This document shows positions 53,018 through 62,533 of a stretch of DNA of 64,000 nucleotides, piece after piece (positions within the stretch are counted from its first letter, which is position 1; every line of letters begins with the position of its first letter). The notes beneath the pieces are model-generated. The model saw only the letters and a program-made list of their open reading frames with translations. It was not told where the DNA came from and made no database searches. The stretch comes from Terriglobia bacterium. GTDB taxonomy: Bacteria > Acidobacteriota > Terriglobia > Terriglobales > Acidobacteriaceae. The DNA is taken from assembly GCA_020073385.1 (NCBI GenBank), contig JAIQFH010000009.1:1-64000 (forward strand). The letters run 5' to 3'. The position numbers and the translations under genes are program-made.

Positions 53018-55831
53018 TCACTCGCCGCCCACTGGTATCACCTTATGCTTTGGCGCGGGAACGGGCGTTGATCCTTTGCGGTCTTGCCATAAAACACGAT
53101 TGAGGCGCGCGGCACCGGCGGCGTCGGGGCGGGAGAAATCCATTTTCGAGGAAACTTTCGCGCCTGGCGAGTCGCGCTTGTTTGTTTCGTAAATCAGTCC
53201 GTTCTTCAAGTTGCGATCGTCGGCTTTGTATGGGGGCTGATCACCTTGCCCGCTGAACAACCCGCTCATCACCGGCGCATAGGCATCGTTCTGATTCATG
53301 GGCGGAAGCTCCAGCAGCATCTCCATGGTGTGAATCATGTTGACCGTGGTGTAGAAGCGATGCTCGACGTAAGGCTTTGCGGCCGATCCCGGGGAGTACT
53401 TGCTCACGACGAATGCGATGGAACGATGCGCATCGACGTGGTCGGCGCCATCCTGCGCGTCGTCTTCGAGGACGAAGATGGCGGTGTCATCCCAGTACGG
53501 GCTGTGCGAGACGGCATCGACCACGCGGCCGAGCGCCAGGTCGTTGTCCGCTACGTTGGCTGCCGGGCGCGCGCGGTCGGGGCGCGTGCCTCCGGTATGG
53601 TCGTCTGGGAGATAGAGCAGGATGAATGATGGCAGTTCGAGATCAGCACCCTCGTGCGACTCGCGTGCGCGGACGTATGCGCCGAATTCGTTCAGAAACT
53701 CATCGGCGCGGAGTTGGTCAGGATAGTCGGTATTGAAGTCGGGAAACAGTGGGTCGAAGTGATCGCGGAGCGCGGCCTTGGTTGGCTTGACTCCGCTGAA
53801 AACCGGGACGGGCCATGGCCATGGGCTGAGGCCTCCGTGCGGGCTTCCCACGTTCGGCGGCAGCGTGCCACCTTGCTGCACCGCGGTGCGCGGGCATTTT
53901 GCCTCCTGTCCCGAAGGAGTTCCCTGCTTCGGGCTCGCCGCCTTCTGCTTCTCGTTGCACCACAAGGCATTCACGAATTCGCCATAGATGCGGAAGCTCA
54001 CGTGGTGGGTTGCGAGATTGTCCCAGATGAATCCGGTGGAAGGATCGTCGACATCCGGCAGGTTGTGATCGAGCGGAAACTCATCGGCATTCTGTCCCTG
54101 GTAATCATAGGTGCGCTCTTTGCCGCGATAAGCGATCTGCCAGGTCTTTTCGTTGTAGTCGGAGGTGATGGCCGCGGTGGACCAGACATGACCGTCGCCG
54201 GAGACTTCGCCGCTGTCGTAGAAATTGTCGAGCACGCCGAACTGCAACGCGAGCTTGTGCTCGTTGGGAGTGATGTCTTCGCCGTACATGGTGAGCGAAG
54301 GATCGGCGTCCCCGACTTTCAGGTCGCCGAGGATCTGGTCGAAGGTGCGGTTCTCTTTGAGAACGTAGATGACGTGCTTGATGGGATTCTGGCCGCTCGC
54401 GAAGGTGATGGTTCCGGGATCGCTGTGGAAAAGGTTGTCGTGCTCCACCATCTGCGTGTATTGCGGTAGCCTTTCGAGGGTCGCAGGGATGTTCAGGCGG
54501 GCGATCGATCCTTTGAGCAGCGTGGCGATGTAAGGATGCTCTTTGTGTTTGGTCTCGTAGACTGTCTTGCCCATGTCTTTGTTGGCGCGCGTGCCTTCGC
54601 CTTTGGCGGTTGCGATGAGGAGATCATCGCTGTGGACGGCGAGAGCCGAGGGGTACCAGTCGGTGGGGATGAAACCGAGCAGTGGCCGGGTTCCGGCGAG
54701 ATCCTTCCACGAATCAAGTTGCTGGGAGGTATCGAAAACGGCAACCGCGTCGAGCGAAGAGTCCGCCACAAACAAGCGGCGGCCGTCCCGAGAAACAGCA
54801 AGTGCAGTAGGATTGCTTCCACCCTGTTCATGTGCCGGAACGCTGGTGGATAAGCGAACCTCGGGCGGCACAGACGTCGTCGACACGGCGGCTACCAGAT
54901 CAGCATTCGACAATGCGATGTACAAAGTCTTCTCGTCCGGACTTAGAACCATGGCCGTAGGATGCGATCCTGGCGCGATCCGATCATCCCGCTCGATGAG
55001 GGTGATCCAACGCGCAACCGCGCCGCTCGTCAGTTCCAACTCGGCCACCTCAGAAGCGTTCCACAAGCTGCACCAAGCGCGATGGCCGTCACGCGTGACA
55101 ACGCATGTATACGGATACGATGCCGGAACGAGACTGTTTGTGCTCAGGTCAAAGGTCTGCAGGACCTTCCCGCTTGCGGGATCGAGCAGTACGGCATTAT
55201 CGGAGAGGTTGTTCGCGATCAGGAGTTTGTCGTGGCTGCCGTCTGCGATCAGCGCCATGCCTGCCGGATATGGAATCGACATATGGGGCGGGGCCGTCAA
55301 ACCGACCGCCAGTTTCTTCCCGTTGGACAAGGGCTGCAGCGGGATGGGAATGAATCGTTCTGGCGCAACCTTCCCTGTAGAAAAGCTGTAGACCGTGATG
55401 CCATTTCCGAGATCTCCTGGTTTGGCGCCTGTGGGATCCGTCAGCGAGCCGACCGAGGCGTAGAGATGCTTTCCGTCAGAACTGAATGCCAGCCCAATGA
55501 AATAACTCTGGTGGGATTCGTCAGTGAATCGCGCATCTGGAAACTCGGCAATCTGATTCGTATCGAGATTCAGAACGGAGATGGATTGACGCGCGAGCGT
55601 CTCTTGAGTGCCGTAGCCGTCATTCAGCAGGGCGGCGTAGTGGCCATCCGGGCTGAGCACCATCGTGGCGGGAAAGCTGTTGGTGCTGCCGATGCGGCCG
55701 GGCGACGGGACGGTCAGCATCTTGCTCGTGGGGAGCATGATGGGCGGACGATCGTTGCCGGAAGTTTGTGCGTGCGTGACGGCGGTTATGAGGCAGACGA
55801 CAACAAGGGCACGAATAAGGTCAGGAATCAC
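53018..55831 (-). CDS. YncE-like beta-propeller fused to a phosphoesterase domain
   Basis: A 937-residue exported protein. A signal peptide (IPDLIRALVVVCLITAVTHAQ) is followed by a seven-bladed propeller (about 50-450, with PTAMVLSPDEKTLYIALSNAD and PTALAVSRDGRRLFVADSS) and a PF04185-type phosphoesterase domain (about 520-910, with HVIYVLKENRTFDQILGDL and AIFVLEDDAQDGADHVDAHR). The pair is often called bifunctional YncE/alkaline phosphatase. It may release phosphate or cleave lipids outside the cytoplasm. A GTG start at 55831 has GGAGG four bases upstream. The longer frame to 56002 crosses a family A repeat. Confidence 0.9.
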   Translation of the reverse strand: MIPDLIRALVVVCLITAVTHAQTSGNDRPPIMLPTSKMLTVPSPGRIGSTNSFPATMVLSPDGHYAALLNDGYGTQETLARQSISVLNLDTNQIAEFPDARFTDESHQSYFIGLAFSSDGKHLYASVGSLTDPTGAKPGDLGNGITVYSFSTGKVAPERFIPIPLQPLSNGKKLAVGLTAPPHMSIPYPAGMALIADGSHDKLLIANNLSDNAVLLDPASGKVLQTFDLSTNSLVPASYPYTCVVTRDGHRAWCSLWNASEVAELELTSGAVARWITLIERDDRIAPGSHPTAMVLSPDEKTLYIALSNADLVAAVSTTSVPPEVRLSTSVPAHEQGGSNPTALAVSRDGRRLFVADSSLDAVAVFDTSQQLDSWKDLAGTRPLLGFIPTDWYPSALAVHSDDLLIATAKGEGTRANKDMGKTVYETKHKEHPYIATLLKGSIARLNIPATLERLPQYTQMVEHDNLFHSDPGTITFASGQNPIKHVIYVLKENRTFDQILGDLKVGDADPSLTMYGEDITPNEHKLALQFGVLDNFYDSGEVSGDGHVWSTAAITSDYNEKTWQIAYRGKERTYDYQGQNADEFPLDHNLPDVDDPSTGFIWDNLATHHVSFRIYGEFVNALWCNEKQKAASPKQGTPSGQEAKCPRTAVQQGGTLPPNVGSPHGGLSPWPWPVPVFSGVKPTKAALRDHFDPLFPDFNTDYPDQLRADEFLNEFGAYVRARESHEGADLELPSFILLYLPDDHTGGTRPDRARPAANVADNDLALGRVVDAVSHSPYWDDTAIFVLEDDAQDGADHVDAHRSIAFVVSKYSPGSAAKPYVEHRFYTTVNMIHTMEMLLELPPMNQNDAYAPVMSGLFSGQGDQPPYKADDRNLKNGLIYETNKRDSPGAKVSSKMDFSRPDAAGAARLNRVLWQDRKGSTPVPAPKHKVIPVGGE

Positions 55832-55891
55832 AGGTCCTCCGCGATGGCGTTCAGGATAATGCGAAGAGGACGAAGAAGGAAGCGAAACACA

Positions 55892-55953
55892 GGGGCTAAA
55901 GCCCAATCGAACTACACCGGCTAACGCGGCCCTTAAAGGGCCGCTCTTCCACG
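55892..55953. repeat. Family A repeat, long intergenic copy
   Basis: GGGGCTAAAGCCC, then CCGGCTAACGCGGCCCTTAA and AGGGCCGCTCTTCCACG. It is the fullest copy of the family. Confidence 0.85.
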
Positions 55954-56037
55954 GTGACACCAAGATCATCGCTCGCGTCGGTAGCATGGCAGAGGCGGGC
56001 ACCGTCGCTCGCGGGGAATCTTGTTTGGGCGTCGCCG

Positions 56038-56751
56038 CTACAATCCCGAGGCGCGCGAGGTGGGCTGAACAGAGTCTGCCGGCGTTGATTCTTCCGGGTG
56101 GACGTTGTGGCGAACGTCCGAGCCCTGCACCCAGAAGATGACGTCTTCGGCGATGTTGGTGGCGTGGTCGGCGACGCGCTCGAGATTGCGGGCGACTAGC
56201 AACGCATCGAGCGCCTGACGCACGACGTCGGGACGCTCGTTCATCGTCTTGACCAACTGGATGAAAGCATCATCGCGCATGCGGTCGATGACGTTGTCCA
56301 TTTCTAGGACGGCCTGGGCGAGTTCAACCTTTCCTTCAATGAAAGACTCCAGGGCGCGCCGAACCATCGCGCTAACTGCCGTTCCCATGCGCGCGATGTC
56401 CACTGGCAGGTCGGCGGGCGGCAAATCAACCATGTCCATGACGCGCTCGGCGATGTTGACCGCCTGATCGCCCACGCGCTCGAGATCGGAATTGATCTTG
56501 GTGACCGCCAGGATGAAGCGGAGATCCACCGCCATTGGCTGCTGCATGGCCAGGAGGTCGAAAGCCTCTTCGTCAATCTCGCGTTCCATGGTATTGATCT
56601 GGCTCTCGCCTTCGAGCACCATCTGGCAGCGGGTGAGGTCGCGCTCGACGTAGGCTTGGCGAGCGCGGTCGACGGCCTGCTCCGCCAGTCCTCCCATGCG
56701 AAGCAACCGTTCCCGCAGATCGTCGAGCCCTTGCTGAAATCGCGTGCGCAT
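56038..56751 (-). CDS. phoU: Phosphate signalling protein PhoU
   Basis: A 237-residue all-helical protein with two PhoU repeats: MRTRFQQGLDDLRERLLRMGGLAEQAVDRA, DLRFILAVTKINSDLERVGDQAVNIAERV, and the second LLVARNLERVADHATNIAEDVIFWVQG. The ExxD metal-binding pattern (DLERVGDQAVNI and LERVADHATNI) is kept in both. It is the last gene of the pst operon and links transporter state to the phosphate two-component system. It is 25 bp from pstB. Confidence 0.97.
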   Translation of the reverse strand: MRTRFQQGLDDLRERLLRMGGLAEQAVDRARQAYVERDLTRCQMVLEGESQINTMEREIDEEAFDLLAMQQPMAVDLRFILAVTKINSDLERVGDQAVNIAERVMDMVDLPPADLPVDIARMGTAVSAMVRRALESFIEGKVELAQAVLEMDNVIDRMRDDAFIQLVKTMNERPDVVRQALDALLVARNLERVADHATNIAEDVIFWVQGSDVRHNVHPEESTPADSVQPTSRASGL

Positions 56752-56776
56752 TTATCAAACCCCTTGTCCGAACTTC

Positions 56777-57535
<759 letters not shown>

Positions 57536-57538
57536 AGA

Positions 57539-58423
57539 TTATGCCGTTCCGAACGAGCCTCGGCGAACTACGTAGCGCACCGCCGCGACCGATGACACGA
57601 TCAGGACAATCAGTACGAGCGAACCGGCCCACGCCTGCCGATGCCAGTCGTCATACGGAGAATTCGCGTACACATAGATCTGCAGAGGCAGGGCGGCAGT
57701 CGGCTGGTTGTAGTGCAAATTCCAAAAACTGTTGCCCAGGGCAGTGAAAAGCAGTGGAGCGGTTTCGCCCGCGATACGCGCGAAAGCCAGCATGATTCCA
57801 GTGATTACGCCGGAGGTTGCGGTGCGCAAGACGATGGATAGGGTTGTGCGCCAGCGCGGAACACCGAGCCCATAAGCGGCTTCGCGTAAGGCCTGTGGCA
57901 CGAGCAGCAGCATCTCCTCGGTGGTGCGGCTGATGGTTGGGACCATCATGATGGCCAGCGCCAGTCCGCCGGCGAGGGCCGAAAATCCCCGCTCACGAAC
58001 CAGGATTGACCAGGCAACAATGCCGATCACAATGGACGGCACTCCGTTCAACACATCCGCCGTGAAACGAATCGCGCTCCCGAAACGATTCCGGCCAAAC
58101 TCGGCCAGATAGATACCCGCACCGATTCCGAACGGGACGCCAACGATGCTGGCAATTCCAAGAATCAACGCCGATCCCACAATCGCATTGGCCATGCCAC
58201 CGCCAGCTTCACCCACGGGTTTGGGAGTTTGGGTAAGGAAGGCCCAGTTAATGGCCCCAATGCCGCGGTATACAACGTAGGCAAAGATGGCAACCAGCGG
58301 AGCCAACACGATCAGCACCGTCAGAACAGCCGCGCCCGTCATGACTTTGTCGGTTATGCGACGGCGCAGACTGATCGGCGTTACCGGAGCTTGGGAGAAC
58401 GTGTTGGTCATGGCCTCAGACAT
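57539..58423 (-). CDS. pstA: Phosphate ABC transporter permease PstA
   Basis: A 294-residue inner-membrane protein with about six helices. GGGMANAIVGSALILGIASIVGVPFGIGAGIYLAEFG and the coupling-helix region EAAYGLGVPRWRTTLSIVLRTATSGVITG identify it as PstA. The start at 58423 overlaps the pstC stop by eight bases and has GAGGG upstream. A second ATG at 58411 is too close to its GAGG. Confidence 0.95.
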   Translation of the reverse strand: MSEAMTNTFSQAPVTPISLRRRITDKVMTGAAVLTVLIVLAPLVAIFAYVVYRGIGAINWAFLTQTPKPVGEAGGGMANAIVGSALILGIASIVGVPFGIGAGIYLAEFGRNRFGSAIRFTADVLNGVPSIVIGIVAWSILVRERGFSALAGGLALAIMMVPTISRTTEEMLLLVPQALREAAYGLGVPRWRTTLSIVLRTATSGVITGIMLAFARIAGETAPLLFTALGNSFWNLHYNQPTAALPLQIYVYANSPYDDWHRQAWAGSLVLIVLIVSSVAAVRYVVRRGSFGTA

Positions 58424-59447
58424 TCGCCCTCGCAGGCTGGCCACGGGTTACGGTCCATACCAGCAACTGGGCCAGAGCATTCACGATAATCGTGACCAGA
58501 AACAGAGCTAGACCAATCTCCACCAGGGCAGAAAGGTACACGTCGCCGGTAGCCTCGCTGAACTCATTGGCGAGGACGCTGGCCATGGTGTAGCCGGGCG
58601 CGAATAAGGACTTCGCGATCTCCGGCCGGTTTCCGATCACCATGGTGACCGCGATGGTTTCTCCAAGCGCGCGGCCAAGTCCAAGAATGATCCCACCCAC
58701 AATCCCGGCACGGGCATTGCGAAGCACCCCAACCCGAATCATCTCCCAGCGCGTTGCTCCCAGAGCCAAAACTCCCTCGCGCTGATGCTGCGGCACGACT
58801 GTGAGCACCTCGCGGCTGATCGAGGAAATGATGGGAATAATCATGATCGACAAAATGATCCCGGCGGCGAGCATTCCGATGCCGTAGGGAGGGCCTTCGA
58901 AGAGTCCCGTCCATCCCAACGTCTTTGCCAGGAATGGTTGCACATAACCGCTCAAGAGGGGCACGAGCACAAACATGGCCCATAGTCCGTAAATGACGCT
59001 CGGAATCGCGGCCAGCAATTCCACGAAGAACGAAAGCGGCCCGCGCAAGGATTTCGGACACATCTCAGTGGTGAAAACCGCGACGCCGATGGAAAGGGGG
59101 ACTGCGATAACCAACGCTACCAGAGAGGAAACCAGGGTGCCGTAGACAAAAGGCAACGCGCCGAATTGCTCGCTAACCGGGTCCCAGTCGCTGCCAACAA
59201 AGAACTTTAAGCCAAAAGCGTGCCAAGACAAGCGCGAGCTGGTCACTAGTTCATAAACGATCAGGGCGAGCACGCCCAAGACCGCGAGACCACAGGCCGT
59301 GATCGCGGAACGAAAGATACGATCCGTGGCCTCGCCGCCCGAGCTCTGCAGCAGCGGCGTGGACTGCACCGCGTCGGCATTAACTTTCGCTGCTGCAACG
59401 GGTTGCGGACCGGGCATATCAGGCCGTGGGAATGCGGGATTGGCCAT
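58416..59447 (-). CDS. pstC: Phosphate ABC transporter permease PstC
   Basis: A 343-residue inner-membrane protein with about six helices. DRIFRSAITACGLAVLGVLALIVYELV is the first. Later segments include PLSFFVELLAAIPSVIYGLWAMFVLVPLL and GVLALGATRWEMIRVGVLRNARAGIVGGIILGLGRALGETIAVTMVIG. No full-length pstS is adjacent, although pstC usually follows it. The first 45 residues before DRIFR are Pro/Ala-rich and poorly conserved; a start at 59417 is possible. Confidence 0.95.
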   Translation of the reverse strand: MANPAFPRPDMPGPQPVAAAKVNADAVQSTPLLQSSGGEATDRIFRSAITACGLAVLGVLALIVYELVTSSRLSWHAFGLKFFVGSDWDPVSEQFGALPFVYGTLVSSLVALVIAVPLSIGVAVFTTEMCPKSLRGPLSFFVELLAAIPSVIYGLWAMFVLVPLLSGYVQPFLAKTLGWTGLFEGPPYGIGMLAAGIILSIMIIPIISSISREVLTVVPQHQREGVLALGATRWEMIRVGVLRNARAGIVGGIILGLGRALGETIAVTMVIGNRPEIAKSLFAPGYTMASVLANEFSEATGDVYLSALVEIGLALFLVTIIVNALAQLLVWTVTRGQPARANV

Positions 59448-59466
59448 CGACGTTACCCTAGCAGAC

Positions 59467-59488
59467 GGTTGTTACAAAGGTGTTAAAA
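59467..59488 (-). promoter_or_regulatory. Possible PHO box between pstC and the CHAD gene
   Basis: On the minus strand, TTTAACA and TGTAACA lie 11 bases apart, the spacing of PhoB direct repeats (7-mer, 4-bp gap, 7-mer). The site is only about 20 bp before the pstC ATG, so the promoter geometry is tight. It could also act on the divergent CHAD gene 90 bp away. Confidence 0.4.
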
Positions 59489-59578
59489 TAGGCGACGCTT
59501 TTTCTGCGTGCCCGGCGCGTTCCGAGTGGGTTTCGATCCGCTCCGGATGCGCTCAATTCTTACTCTCTCACTTCGGCT

Positions 59579-60439
59579 ATGGCGATTTCCGCGGAGCGTG
59601 GCAAGTCTATCTTCAGAAAGACGGAGAAAGAACTCGTCCGGCTGTCTTCGGGCCGCCGAGCCGAAGCGGTACATGGTTTCCGCACGGCCGCGCGGCGCTT
59701 ACAGACCCTTCTGGAACAACTTGTCACGGACAACCATCGCAAGCATAAAAAGCTACTGAAAACGTTGAACCGGATCCGCAAATCTGCGGGCAAGGTGCGC
59801 GACGTTGACGTGCAACTCGAGGCTCTGCGCAGTTTGAAAGTCCCACAGGAACCTCGGCGCAAGACTCAGTTGGTGCAGGCCCTCATTGAAGTTCGCGCGC
59901 AACACGAGAAAAATCTTAATAAACTACTGAAAAAGCAGGATATTAAGGACGTACGCAAGCGTCTGAGAAGGACCGAGGGATCAGTAATCTTCGACTCGAA
60001 CCGTGATCCACTATTGGTCGCCAGGCAGATGCTCGACAGCGTAACCATTCCGCAGGGAACGGTCGATGAAGAAACGCTTCATCGATACCGCCTGACGGTA
60101 AAGCGTGCGCGCTACGCTGCGGAGTTCGCACCGAAATCGGCGGAGTCCACAAGATTCCTGGCAGAACTGAAGCGGTTGCAGGACGCTCTGGGCAGTTGGC
60201 ATGACTGGCTCACGCTGACTCATACCGCGATGGAGCGGCTGGGCGATGTCAGCCAGTCCTCACTTGTAGCTGTGCTTCACAACGTAACCCGGGGAAAGTT
60301 TCGGCATGCGGTCAGCGCGGTTACAGCGGCGAAGACGGAATCCCACGCCGTTCAACCAAGTGGTGGAGAACTCCGGGCGGCTCGAAAAACTGCCGGGAGA
60401 AACGCCGCGATAGAGCGGGACACTGGCGCAGCGGCATAG
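59579..60439 (+). CDS. CHAD-domain protein (polyphosphate-binding type)
   Basis: A 286-residue, strongly basic helical protein. CHAD signs are the conserved His in AVHGFRTAARRLQTLLE, RIRKSAGKVRDVDVQLEAL, LHRYRLTVKRARYAAEF, and LKRLQDALGSWHDWLTL. CHAD domains bind polyphosphate; the position next to ppx, ppk and pst agrees. The last 45 residues are low-complexity and basic. There is no clear ribosome binding site. ppx follows after 76 bp on the same strand. Confidence 0.92.
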   Translation: MAISAERGKSIFRKTEKELVRLSSGRRAEAVHGFRTAARRLQTLLEQLVTDNHRKHKKLLKTLNRIRKSAGKVRDVDVQLEALRSLKVPQEPRRKTQLVQALIEVRAQHEKNLNKLLKKQDIKDVRKRLRRTEGSVIFDSNRDPLLVARQMLDSVTIPQGTVDEETLHRYRLTVKRARYAAEFAPKSAESTRFLAELKRLQDALGSWHDWLTLTHTAMERLGDVSQSSLVAVLHNVTRGKFRHAVSAVTAAKTESHAVQPSGGELRAARKTAGRNAAIERDTGAAA

Positions 60440-60515
60440 GGCGCGAATTTCCGCTGGGGCTTCCGCAAAGTCCTGTTTCTCAGTTCCCTCCAGCATGTAA
60501 ACTGTGGGGCTTCCC

Positions 60516-62045
60516 ATGCCCACGTTCGCCGCAGTCGACATAGGCTCAAATTCTGTCCGGCTGAAGATCGCGCGGCTGCAGGCGGGCCGCTTGCGAGCCT
60601 TACACGAGGACCGCGAAGTCACCCGTCTTGGCGAGGGAGTCTTCAGTTCGGGATTTCTGACACCGGAGTCGATGGCCGAGACGGTGAAAGTTCTCCGCCG
60701 TTTTCATCGCACCACGCAACAGATCGTCACCGACAATGTGCGGGTGGTCGCCACCAGTGCGCTGCGCGACGCGCGCAATTCCCAGGCATTCCTAGAATGG
60801 GTCCGCTCGGCGACGGGATGGAAAGTAGAAATCGTCTCCGGCGTGGAAGAAGCGCGGCTGATTCACCTGGGGCTGGTTTCCGGTTCGCCGGTGGACCGCG
60901 TTCCGACGCTGATGATGGATCTGGGTGGCGGCAGTTGTGAACTGACCGTCTCGCATCGCGGGCACATTCGTGATGCCGTCAGCCTTCCCTTGGGCGCGGT
61001 TCGCCTGACCAATGAATTCCTGCCTCACGATCCGGCCCGGAAGGGGGAACTCAAGCGCCTGCGTGGCTTTGTGACCCGCGAAGTCAACCGCATCGTCATG
61101 CGCATAGGAGCGGCACGCGTGGGGAATGTCATTGCGACCTCAGGCACGGCTGCGGCACTGGCGGCGGTGGCGAGTCACCTGCGGCAAGGCAGGAACCGGC
61201 AGAGAATGATGGTCTCACGGGCGGAGATGAGCCGTATCGCCCAGCGGCTATCGCGGCTTCCCGTGACCGAACGCCGCAAGATCGCGGGCATTGGTCCGAG
61301 ACGGGCCGAGATCGTGATTGCCGGAGCGATCGTCTACCACGAACTGCTCGACCGTCTGCGCCTGAAAGGATTTCGCTATTCGCCGCTTGGCTTGCGGGAT
61401 GGAGTTCTGGCCCAGATGGCGGCCGACTATGACCGCAGCACGCGCTCGGGCAAGCAGATTAAGTCGGAGCGCTGGGAATCGATTCTAAAGGCCGTCGATC
61501 ACTATCACATCGACCGCAAGCACGCGATGGCGGTGCGCGATGCCGCCACTTCCCTGTTTCTTGCGCTGCGGTCTGTCCATCGCTTGGCCCCGGAATATGA
61601 GGAATGGCTTTCGGCGGCGGCCATGTTGTATGAAGTTGGTGATTACCTGAATCGAAGCGGCCATCATCGGCACACGTACTACATCATCTCGAATTCGGAA
61701 ATTCTGGGTTACACGCCGCAACAACGGCGCATCATCGCGGCCATTGCCCGTTATTTGGGCAAGTCGCGGCCGGTGGTCGAGGATGTGCCCATGAAAGTTA
61801 TCGACAGCGTCGAGCGGCCGAACGTACAAAAGGCGATCGTGTTGTTGCGCATGGCGCGTGCCCTCAACCTGAGCCGGAGCCGTGCCGTGGAGAATGTCCG
61901 CGTCCGCGTGCGCGCCGCTGAAGTGAAACTGGCGCTGGTACCGCGTCGGCGCATGGGAATGGACCTGGAACTGTGGGCACTCGAAAAAGAGCGGGATTAT
62001 TTCCGGGAAGTATTCGGACGGGAGCTTTCCACGGCGGCGTCGTAG
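60516..62045 (+). CDS. ppx: Exopolyphosphatase / GppA family
   Basis: A 509-residue protein of the Ppx/GppA family. The ASKHA ATPase core has AAVDIGSNSVRLKIA, VVATSALRDARNS, SGVEEARLIHLGL and MMDLGGGSCELTV. The C-terminal part is an HD-like helical domain. It removes terminal phosphate from polyphosphate, or hydrolyses pppGpp; the family alone does not separate these. The last 49 bases overlap the end of the convergent sixA gene. Confidence 0.93.
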   Translation: MPTFAAVDIGSNSVRLKIARLQAGRLRALHEDREVTRLGEGVFSSGFLTPESMAETVKVLRRFHRTTQQIVTDNVRVVATSALRDARNSQAFLEWVRSATGWKVEIVSGVEEARLIHLGLVSGSPVDRVPTLMMDLGGGSCELTVSHRGHIRDAVSLPLGAVRLTNEFLPHDPARKGELKRLRGFVTREVNRIVMRIGAARVGNVIATSGTAAALAAVASHLRQGRNRQRMMVSRAEMSRIAQRLSRLPVTERRKIAGIGPRRAEIVIAGAIVYHELLDRLRLKGFRYSPLGLRDGVLAQMAADYDRSTRSGKQIKSERWESILKAVDHYHIDRKHAMAVRDAATSLFLALRSVHRLAPEYEEWLSAAAMLYEVGDYLNRSGHHRHTYYIISNSEILGYTPQQRRIIAAIARYLGKSRPVVEDVPMKVIDSVERPNVQKAIVLLRMARALNLSRSRAVENVRVRVRAAEVKLALVPRRRMGMDLELWALEKERDYFREVFGRELSTAAS

Positions 62046-62527
62046 AGAGCGCGCAAGACTTTCGGCGTCAGGCACCACTGCAGCGTCCCGAAACTGCGCC
62101 GCATTTCGACCTTCGCCACTGCGCCTTTCTTCAGTTCCACCGACGCTTCGCACCCTGAGTCGCTGATCACCGATCCAAGAAACTGGCTCAAGTTTGGATT
62201 GTGACCCACAACCATGACCGCTTCTTGCCGCGAGTACTTTTCGAGGATTTTGCGGAAGTCGGCGAGGCCCGCCTCCGGGCGCAGTCCGGGATCCGTTTGC
62301 AGCTTGCCTTCGTATCCTAACTCGTTTCCGACCAGTGCCGCGGTCTGCGTGCACCGTTTCAGCGGACTGGAGATGATTACATCCACCTGGACGTCGAGCG
62401 CCGCCAACGCGCGGCCGATGTAACCGCACTGCTCGATGCCCTCCTTGTCGAGGGCACGCTTCTCATCTTTTTTCGGATTGGTTAAATGCTCGCCGGCGCT
62501 CGCGTGGCGAAAAAAATAGAGGATCAT
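61997..62527 (-). CDS. sixA: Phosphohistidine phosphatase SixA-like
   Basis: A 176-residue histidine-phosphatase-superfamily protein. The catalytic R7-H8 is in YFFRHASAG, and the second His is in VVGHNPNLSQFL. ISSPLKRCTQTAALV holds the second conserved Arg. SixA removes phosphate from histidine of phosphorelay or PTS proteins. It lies six bases downstream of ppk on the same strand, so they are co-transcribed, and its 3' end overlaps ppx. Confidence 0.9.
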   Translation of the reverse strand: MILYFFRHASAGEHLTNPKKDEKRALDKEGIEQCGYIGRALAALDVQVDVIISSPLKRCTQTAALVGNELGYEGKLQTDPGLRPEAGLADFRKILEKYSRQEAVMVVGHNPNLSQFLGSVISDSGCEASVELKKGAVAKVEMRRSFGTLQWCLTPKVLRALYDAAVESSRPNTSRK

Positions 62528-62533
62528 ATTGGG

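Noticed and set aside
54962-55924. 320-codon open frame on the plus strand
   Set aside because: It is antisense to the beta-propeller part of the YncE-phosphoesterase gene.
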